DNA of 11,389 nt from Bacteroidetes bacterium 4572_114 (GTDB lineage Bacteria; Bacteroidota; Bacteroidia; Bacteroidales; 4484-276). Position numbers and translations under genes: made by a program. Positions 7,694 to 11,389 of this stretch are shown in pieces. The stretch's first letter is position 1. Each line of letters starts with the position of its first letter. The DNA lies in the NCBI GenBank assembly GCA_002254335.1, contig NIVA01000097.1, forward strand, positions 1-11,389, given 5' to 3'. Under the pieces are notes generated by a model, which saw nothing but the letters and a program-made list of their open reading frames with translations, was not told the origin of the DNA and made no database searches.

Positions 7694-7741
7694 CGTTTCC
7701 AAGTCCTTCGGACGTTGGAAAGTCTATGGGATTGGAAACGT
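7693..7741 (+). terminator. Hairpin with two alternative folds after the T9SS gene
   Basis: Starting at the stop codon, ACGTTTCCAA (7693-7702) pairs perfectly with TTGGAAACGT (7732-7741). The same 5' arm can instead form TTTCCAAGTCC / GGACgTTGGAAA (7696-7721), with a TTC loop and one bulged G. Only an A-rich tail follows, not a T-run, so this may be an RNA 3'-end stabiliser more than a classic intrinsic terminator. Confidence 0.5.
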
Positions 7742-7745
7742 TAAT

Positions 7746-7790
7746 AAAAAACAAATCTACAGATGAGGCCTTGCCGGAGGTGAATGACTA
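7746..7790 (+). pseudogene. Remnant of a TonB-receptor N-terminal domain (copy 1)
   Basis: This encodes K-S-T-D-E-A-L-P-E-V-N-D followed by a stop, matching KSTGDALPGVN in the second remnant downstream. Bases 7746-7786 are 35/41 identical to 8006-8046, exactly 260 bp away. A weaker match (AGGCACTTT, 7818-7826) continues at the expected place, offset by nine bases. It is only a relic of the carboxypeptidase-regulatory-like domain. Confidence 0.55.
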
Positions 7791-7830
7791 AAATAAATCA
7801 TTAAAGAGTTTTCAAATAGGCACTTTTATC

Positions 7831-7838
7831 TACCTTTG
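7831..7838 (+). promoter_or_regulatory. -7 promoter-like element upstream of the receptor remnant
   Basis: TACCTTTG matches TAnnTTTG exactly and lies 68 nt before the ATG at 7907. No TTTG -33 box is evident. It could be the surviving promoter of the dead receptor gene, or of the antitoxin gene further on. Confidence 0.3.
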
Positions 7839-7906
7839 CCTGATAGCAGCCTTTCGGTATAATATTCAGATGGTATATATCAGGTTTGTTGGAACGTATA
7901 AAGAAT

Positions 7907-8211
7907 ATGACAAAATCAAAAATATCTAAAATATATATATACTTCTACTGTTTTTTCCGAGGGCCGTATTATCGTCATATGCACAGGTAGGGATCAGTGG
8001 TGTGGAAAAAATAAATCTACCGGTGATGCCTTGCCTGGGGTGAATGTGTTTATCCCCGAAATACAAAAAGGCACTTTCACAGACGGGAGTGGAAAATACC
8101 TGCTTGGGCAAATGCCCTAGGGCAAGTTTAAGGTACAATTTTCTTTCCTTGCAGATTAATAATATTGTGTGGAACGTTGTTGTTTTAAAAGATAAGGAAA
8201 TTGTTAGATAG
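7907..8211 (+). pseudogene. Decayed N-terminus of a SusC-like TonB-dependent receptor (copy 2)
   Basis: The ATG at 7907 begins MTKSKISKIYIYFYCFF, a signal-peptide start. The rest of the signal, VLSSYAQVGISGVE (about 7966-8007), is in another frame. A second shift in the A-run near 8006-8011 is needed to reach KSTGDALPGVNVFIPEIQKG followed by TFTDGSGKYLLGQMP (8013-8117). An in-frame TAG then interrupts the expected K/R before GKFKVQFSFL. These motifs identify the carboxypeptidase-regulatory-like (CarboxypepD_reg-like) domain at the front of SusC-type outer-membrane receptors. Plug and barrel are absent; only a short VVVLKDKEIVR tail remains. Two frameshifts, one nonsense change and a missing barrel of hundreds of residues make this a clear pseudogene. 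Confidence 0.75.
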
Positions 8212-8258
8212 AACTTAACAAACAAAACACACGTATTAATACAGCAGAAATTAATAAA

Positions 8259-8438
8259 ATGCCAATTAAAGACAGAATTATTTTAATGGAGGAGATTTGG
8301 AACACCTTGCGTAAAGAAAATATTGAAATTGAATCTTCTGAATGGCATGGTGAAATTCTAACAGACAGGCGAAAAAAAATTGAAGAAGGAAACGCCAATT
8401 ACATTTCGATTGATGAATTGAAAACCAATAGCCAATGA
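8259..8438 (+). CDS. Addiction-module antitoxin component (TIGR02574/PF09720-like)
   Basis: This small protein has 59 residues from the ATG at 8259: MPIKDRIILMEEIWNTLRKE at the N-terminus, SSEWHGEILTDRRKKIEEG in the middle and SIDELKTNSQ at the end. The pattern (LMEEIWNTL helix, E-W-H..L..RR, then a helix after a short loop) is that of the short antitoxins paired with RelE/ParE toxins. In-frame codons upstream encode I-N-T-A-E-I-N-K before Met, as in family members starting MNTAE. The original start was therefore probably an ATG at 8235, now ATT. The stop overlaps the toxin ATG (ATGA at 8435-8438), typical of translationally coupled toxin-antitoxin pairs. Because the toxin is truncated, this may be an orphan antitoxin. 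Family assignment is by eye, but the motif fit is good. Confidence 0.75.
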   Translation: MPIKDRIILMEEIWNTLRKENIEIESSEWHGEILTDRRKKIEEGNANYISIDELKTNSQ

Positions 8439-8602
8439 ATGTTTCAAACGTAACCGCTATTGAGGAAGTGAAATTTGATCTTGAAAATGGAGAAAGATTT
8501 TATGAATTGCAGAAGCATGGATTGGGTGTCTATTTCAGGGATTGCATCATAACCAACATTGAATTATTATGCGGAAATTTGTCGGTTAATAATAGTTTAT
8601 AA
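8435..8602 (+). pseudogene. Truncated RelE/ParE-family toxin
   Basis: The ATG overlaps the antitoxin stop. The 55-residue frame has AIEEVKFDLENGERFYELQ (8-26) and GLGVYFRDCIITNIELL (29-45), the N-terminal helices of ParE/RelE toxins, then loses similarity and stops at 8600-8602. Normal members have about 95-100 residues; the C-terminal beta strands with the active-site basic residues are missing. Another frame after about 8566 reads YYAEI and then VYKLIEYESY. This resembles the family's YYAGI and later YYKI elements without the part between, so an internal deletion plus a frameshift is likely. It probably has no toxin activity. Confidence 0.7.
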
Positions 8603-8629
8603 GCTTATCGAATACGAATCATATAAACC

Positions 8630-9238
8630 ATGAAACAAGTACTTATTTTCGTTTTTCTTTTTTTGTTCAAATTTGGATTTTCCCCGGAAGTTTTCCTTCC
8701 AATAAATAATCCGGGCAACCGGTCGGTTGAAGAAATTCAATTAACTGAAATTGGCCGGTTTGGTGTTTGGAGGAAAGACAGGCCAAAAGTGCCCGGGCAT
8801 TTCCATACAGGCATTGATATAATGCGGCCATCAAATAATTATCAAAACGAACCTGTTTTTCCGATCGCCCCGGGAATTGTAATCAGTAAAAGAGACGATG
8901 GCCCTTATGCCCAGATAATCATCGAACATCAATTGGATGAAATGAGATTTTGGACGGTTTGCGAACATATTGCCGGGATATTGGTTTCGGTGGAAGACAC
9001 TGTATTTCCGGGAACACCAATCGCAAGGTTTATGAACAGAAATGAATTAAATAACTATGGATGGCAATTCGATCATTTTCATTTTGAAGTTTTAAAGATA
9101 AAACCTATCAGTTTAAATCCGACCCACAATACACCGGAAAGATATTATAATTCATATTCACTTAGTTGTTATACAATTAATGAACTGAATAAGTACTTTT
9201 ACGACCCTATTGAATTTTTTAATTTGATGAGGGGATAA
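8630..9238 (+). CDS. M23-family (LytM-like) zinc metallopeptidase
   Basis: This encodes 202 residues. Residues 1-18 form a hydrophobic signal peptide. The rest is a single compact M23 domain with all catalytic landmarks: GHFHTGID (56-63) giving zinc ligands His59 and Asp63, CEHI (111-114) giving His113, and FDHFHFEV (147-154) with His149 and the zinc ligand His151. VFPGTPIA (125-132) is the usual hairpin that follows the active-site His. M23 enzymes cut peptide cross-links in peptidoglycan or other glycine-rich peptides. There is no LysM, SH3 or coiled-coil targeting part, so it is a minimal secreted enzyme. It is the only intact long gene in a zone of broken genes. It starts 27 nt after the dead toxin, and no promoter is obvious. 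Confidence 0.88.
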   Translation: MKQVLIFVFLFLFKFGFSPEVFLPINNPGNRSVEEIQLTEIGRFGVWRKDRPKVPGHFHTGIDIMRPSNNYQNEPVFPIAPGIVISKRDDGPYAQIIIEHQLDEMRFWTVCEHIAGILVSVEDTVFPGTPIARFMNRNELNNYGWQFDHFHFEVLKIKPISLNPTHNTPERYYNSYSLSCYTINELNKYFYDPIEFFNLMRG

Positions 9239-9257
9239 TATAAAAAGGATATTAGAA

Positions 9258-9424
9258 ATGAAAAAAGGTTGGTCTGTATTAAAATCAGAAAAAGAATACG
9301 AAAAGGCGTTACAAAGATTTTAAAAAGAAAAAGAAAACTAACAATTGAGATGATAAGAAAATTAAATATAGAATTTGAAATACCTTTCGAGGCATTAATA
9401 AATGATTATGAACTTTCGGGTTAA
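9258..9424 (+). pseudogene. HigA-like antitoxin with deleted centre
   Basis: The ATG at 9258 gives MKKGWSVLKSEKEYEKALQRF then a stop, matching the IKSEEEYEKALER start of HigA-type antitoxins. In the next frame, immediately after, comes VTKILKRKRKLTIEMIRKLN, then IPFEALINDYELSG and a TAA at 9422. This matches the end of the helix-turn-helix and the C-terminus (typically SEVLNGKRKLTLEMIRKL). Intact proteins have about 110-125 residues, so roughly 60, including most of the DNA-binding helices, are gone. No HigB toxin gene is seen beside it. Confidence 0.7.
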
Positions 9425-9524
9425 TAATATGTTTTGAAAATAAAGAATCAGAATAATTACACCATTTTAACATATCTTCATACAAACTTTATATTTAATT
9501 AACATGCTCTAATGTATTTTAATA

Positions 9525-9532
9525 TACTTTTG
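9525..9532 (+). promoter_or_regulatory. -7 promoter element for the small RNA locus
   Basis: TACTTTTG matches TAnnTTTG exactly and is followed by GCCGCC. Transcription would start at about 9538-9540. There is no clear TTTG -33 box; the upstream sequence is very AT-rich. Confidence 0.5.
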
Positions 9533-9538
9533 CCGCCA

Positions 9539-9666
9539 GAAAACAAAGATAGATTTCATCTTTGCACAAATAGAGCGGTGGTGGCCAAGTAAAAGCACAT
9601 CGTCGCGGCGAAGGACACCGAACAGAGGATCCTTCAAAAAGTTGGCTGGAATTTCCGGCTTTTTTT
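9539..9666 (+). ncRNA. Candidate structured small RNA, family unknown
   Basis: A stretch of about 128 nt lies between a good -7 element and an intrinsic terminator and has no ORF of note. It is GC-richer than its AT-rich surroundings. Possible pairings: hairpin 1, CAAAGAT (9544-9550) with ATCTTTG (9558-9564); stem A, CGGTG (9576-9580) with CACCG (9616-9620); stem B, GAAGGA (9610-9615) with TCCTTC (9630-9635). Stems A and B interleave with no base between them, the geometry of an H-type pseudoknot. The terminator hairpin follows. I do not see SRP, tmRNA, RNase P, tRNA or common riboswitch signatures. The next plus-strand gene is 290 nt further on, past the terminator, so a free RNA is more likely than a leader. 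Confidence 0.5.
9645..9666 (+). terminator. Intrinsic terminator, probably bidirectional
   Basis: GCTGGA (9645-9650) pairs with TCCGGC (9654-9659) around an ATT loop, with one G-U pair, followed by seven T (9660-9666). On the minus strand the same hairpin is followed by CTTTTTG (9641-9635 complement), so it can also end the transcript of the small minus-strand ORF. Confidence 0.75.
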
Positions 9667-9817
9667 ATGCCTTGTCGTTTCCTGAATAAGCCATTAACAC
9701 CTTCTCAATTTGCCCGGTTAGATAAAAAGGCAGGTTAATCAATTTATAATTTTGTAACAAATCCAAAGATGATTTGTACTTTGTTGTCATAATGTACAAC
9801 CAAAATCGATAATCCAT
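9665..9817 (-). CDS. Small hypothetical protein ending in the shared terminator
   Basis: This is a 50-codon frame from the ATG at 9817 (MDYRFWLYIMTTKYKSS at the start); the second ATG at 9790 would give 41 residues. The rest reads LDLLQNYKLINLPFYLTG, then QIEKVLMAYSGNDKA. It is amphipathic, with no transmembrane segment or known motif. Its TAA (9667-9665) lies in the A-run of the terminator hairpin, as expected for a real short gene with its own terminator, and it converges on the candidate small RNA. I do not recognise the family. It could be a toxin-like peptide, the tail of a lost longer gene, or chance. No clear promoter is seen upstream. Confidence 0.35.
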   Translation of the reverse strand: MDYRFWLYIMTTKYKSSLDLLQNYKLINLPFYLTGQIEKVLMAYSGNDKA

Positions 9818-9956
9818 CCATTAAAAATGTTGGCTGTTAACCTATACAATTTGGAATTACAGACGCAAATCATATTGAGATTGATCACATAACTGATTCC
9901 GGTATTTTCGCATAATAAAGGAAGAGTACTTCCGTTATTTTATAAATACAGAGGAA

Positions 9957-11273
9957 ATGGACTTACTTCAAATCAACAGGCATTGGCAGTCAAACTTCAG
10001 GTATAACTTTACATTTGAACGTAAACAATTCAAGGACTTGCTTAATCATATTGATAAACCACAGATTACAGAATTAACAGGTTTGCGTAGAACCGGTAAA
10101 ACGACAATGTTTTTGCAAACCATCAATCATCTGCTTGACAAAAACGTTGACCCGTTTAAAATATGGTATTTTACATTTGATTTGGAAGAACAAAACCTGG
10201 AATCACTTTTCCGGCAGTTTGAAGTTAAAACCGGCAATTCAATCCAAAAGCATAAAATATTTATCTTTTTGGATGAGATTCAAAAATTAGAAAAATTTGA
10301 GCTACAACTAAAAGTATTTTATGATTTATATCCTAACCTGAAATTTTTTATCAGTGGGTCAACGTCTCTATTTATCAAAAAAAAATCAAGAGAAAGCCTT
10401 GCAGGAAGGATATTGCCGAGCATTTTACCTGTTTTGTCATTTCGTGAATATTTGGATTTTACGGGAAAAGGTGAATTGGTTGAACGCCCTGATGTTTATG
10501 AACAGGATTTAATTGTTGAATATGAAAAGTATTGGGGATGCCAGCTTATTGAAACGGTACAGTTGCATAATCGAAATGACAGAAATGAGTATTACGAAAC
10601 CATATTGAGAAAAATTATTTTTGAAGATATTCCAAAAATTGCAACGGTAGAATATCCTGAAATACTTTACCGGTTGGTAAAAATCCTGGCCAACTTCCCG
10701 GGAATGTATTTAAACTACGATAACCTGGCCAACGATTTGAACATATCATCAAAAACAATCAGTAAATATTTCAGCCTTTTGGAAGAAGCTTTTCTGGTAA
10801 AAGTTTTATATAATTTTTCAAATAATCTTCTTACAACCGAAAAGAAAATGAAAAGGGCATATCTTACATCGGTATCATTTACGCAATCCTTAGCCGAAAA
10901 CATAAACAGTGGACACCTTGCCGAAAACGCTTTTTTATCGCAAAACAACTTTAAATTTTTCTGGAGAAACCCCTACAAGAATGAAGTCGATTTTGTTGGA
11001 TTACATGGAAAAAAAGCAATTCCTGTAGAAGTTAAATACAAGAAGGAAGTAAATTATAATGATCTTAAAAACCTGTTTTTGTTTTCAAAGAAATTTAAGA
11101 TTGAAAAACCTGTTTGCTTATTAAAAAATTCTGAGTCCAAGACCGTAAATTACAAAGGTCTGGATATTTGTCTTGAAAGCGTATATCTACCCCAAATTCA
11201 CATTAAGCAACCTCTCCACTTCCTTAACAGAAAGGTTTTTACGCCTGGCATAATCTTCCACCTGGTCTTTTAA
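9957..11273 (+). CDS. AAA ATPase with DUF4143 / PD-(D/E)XK-like C-terminus
   Basis: This encodes 438 residues. The Walker A motif is GLRRTGKTT (42-50), Walker B is IFIFLDEIQ (101-109), and FISGSTS (131-137) is the sensor-like strand that follows. Residues 250-285 (LANDLNISSKTISKYFSLLE) form a winged-helix-like segment. The C-terminal part has EVDFV (343-347) and IPVEVKYK (355-362), a PD-(D/E)XK-type pattern with Asp345, Glu358 and Lys360, normal for this family of bacterial ATPases (AAA_14 plus DUF4143). The function of these proteins is poorly known; they are mobile, often multicopy, and neither an antitoxin nor a nuclease role is proven here. The ATG at 9957 has a GAGG only 2 nt upstream. 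Residues 411-438 are encoded antisense to the end of metH and do not look like family sequence, so the natural stop was probably lost near residue 410. Confidence 0.85.
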   Translation: MDLLQINRHWQSNFRYNFTFERKQFKDLLNHIDKPQITELTGLRRTGKTTMFLQTINHLLDKNVDPFKIWYFTFDLEEQNLESLFRQFEVKTGNSIQKHKIFIFLDEIQKLEKFELQLKVFYDLYPNLKFFISGSTSLFIKKKSRESLAGRILPSILPVLSFREYLDFTGKGELVERPDVYEQDLIVEYEKYWGCQLIETVQLHNRNDRNEYYETILRKIIFEDIPKIATVEYPEILYRLVKILANFPGMYLNYDNLANDLNISSKTISKYFSLLEEAFLVKVLYNFSNNLLTTEKKMKRAYLTSVSFTQSLAENINSGHLAENAFLSQNNFKFFWRNPYKNEVDFVGLHGKKAIPVEVKYKKEVNYNDLKNLFLFSKKFKIEKPVCLLKNSESKTVNYKGLDICLESVYLPQIHIKQPLHFLNRKVFTPGIIFHLVF

Positions 11274-11389
11274 GATTTTTCCTAAGTTAAAATATTGCGC
11301 TTGCGGATGGGCGAAATAGTAACCGCTTACGGAAGCTGCCGGGTACATGGCGTAGTTTTCGGTGAGGATAATGCCGGTCTTTTCTTCGG
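11187..11389 (-). CDS. metH: Methionine synthase (cobalamin-dependent), C-terminal end, partial
   Basis: Read from the window edge on the minus strand this encodes EEKTGIILTENYAMYPAASV, then SGYYFAHPQAQYFNLGKIL, KDQVEDYARRKNLSVKEVERL and LNVNLG, ending in a TAG at 11189-11187. It matches the end of MetH: AMWPGASVSGWYFSHP and RDQVEDYARRKGMSVTEVERWL in the Escherichia coli enzyme. This is the AdoMet-binding reactivation domain, which serves reductive methylation of oxidised cob(II)alamin. Only the last 67 codons are in the window; the rest lies beyond 11389. It is the one core metabolic gene here and marks the conserved edge of the accessory region. Its last 87 bp overlap the ATPase frame tail to tail. 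Confidence 0.9.
   Translation of the reverse strand, partial: EEKTGIILTENYAMYPAASVSGYYFAHPQAQYFNLGKILKDQVEDYARRKNLSVKEVERLLNVNLG

Noticed and set aside
9544..9558. Minus-strand TATCTTTG at 9551-9544 as a promoter
   Set aside because: It is part of the 9544-9564 hairpin and no minus-strand gene follows it; only the dead HigA remnant lies on that side.
9573..9640. Possible tRNA or SRP RNA in the small RNA locus
   Set aside because: GGTGGCCAAGT resembles a tRNA D-arm, but there is no anticodon stem, no TTCGA T-loop and no acceptor pairing. The SRP GGAAGGAAGCAG-type motif is also absent.
9920..9940. GGAAG/CTTCC hairpin before the ATPase gene as a terminator
   Set aside because: The stem is only 5 bp and the following GTTATTTT is a poor T-run; there is no gene just upstream to terminate.

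Overview
The window looks like a chromosome segment from a Bacteroidota species, probably Bacteroidales or a relative. Four things point there: a type IX secretion (T9SS) C-terminal sorting domain, FISUMP and fibre-type surface proteins of the kind common in this phylum, several TAnnTTTG -7 promoter elements, and remnants of a SusC-like TonB-dependent receptor. No sequence search was possible, so family names rest on motifs read by eye.

Layout. (1) 69-2419, minus strand: a secreted alpha/beta-hydrolase (lipase-like) whose C-terminal module is cut off by an 8-bp tandem duplication at 355-370. (2) 2420-3442: about 1 kb without a convincing gene. It holds a promoter, a purine-rich degenerate repeat and a strong palindrome. 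(3) 3443-7693, plus strand: three secreted surface-protein genes in a row. The first is a fibre/adhesin-like protein with YadA-head-like 17-residue repeats, split by a one-base frameshift. The second is a FISUMP-domain protein, and the third is a modular protein with a T9SS sorting domain. A hairpin follows the third gene. (4) 7746-9424: a decay zone. It holds two degenerate copies of a TonB-receptor N-terminal domain exactly 260 bp apart, a small antitoxin gene with a truncated ParE-type toxin, one intact M23 metallopeptidase, and a HigA-like antitoxin gene with its middle missing. (5) 9525-9817: a candidate small RNA with its own promoter, a possible pseudoknot and an intrinsic terminator. 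A 50-residue ORF on the opposite strand ends inside the same terminator. (6) 9957-11273: an AAA ATPase with a DUF4143/PD-(D/E)XK-like C-terminus. Its last 28 codons run antisense into the 3' end of metH (11187 to the window edge, minus strand).

How the parts relate. The surface genes in 3443-7693 look like one unit for proteins exported across the inner membrane, the last anchored or released by T9SS. The hydrolase upstream carries the same bipartite C-terminal module as the T9SS protein, so both may be displayed on the same surface. The region between the T9SS gene and metH is an accessory hot spot rich in broken toxin-antitoxin and receptor genes. The least explained item is the structured RNA locus at 9525-9817.
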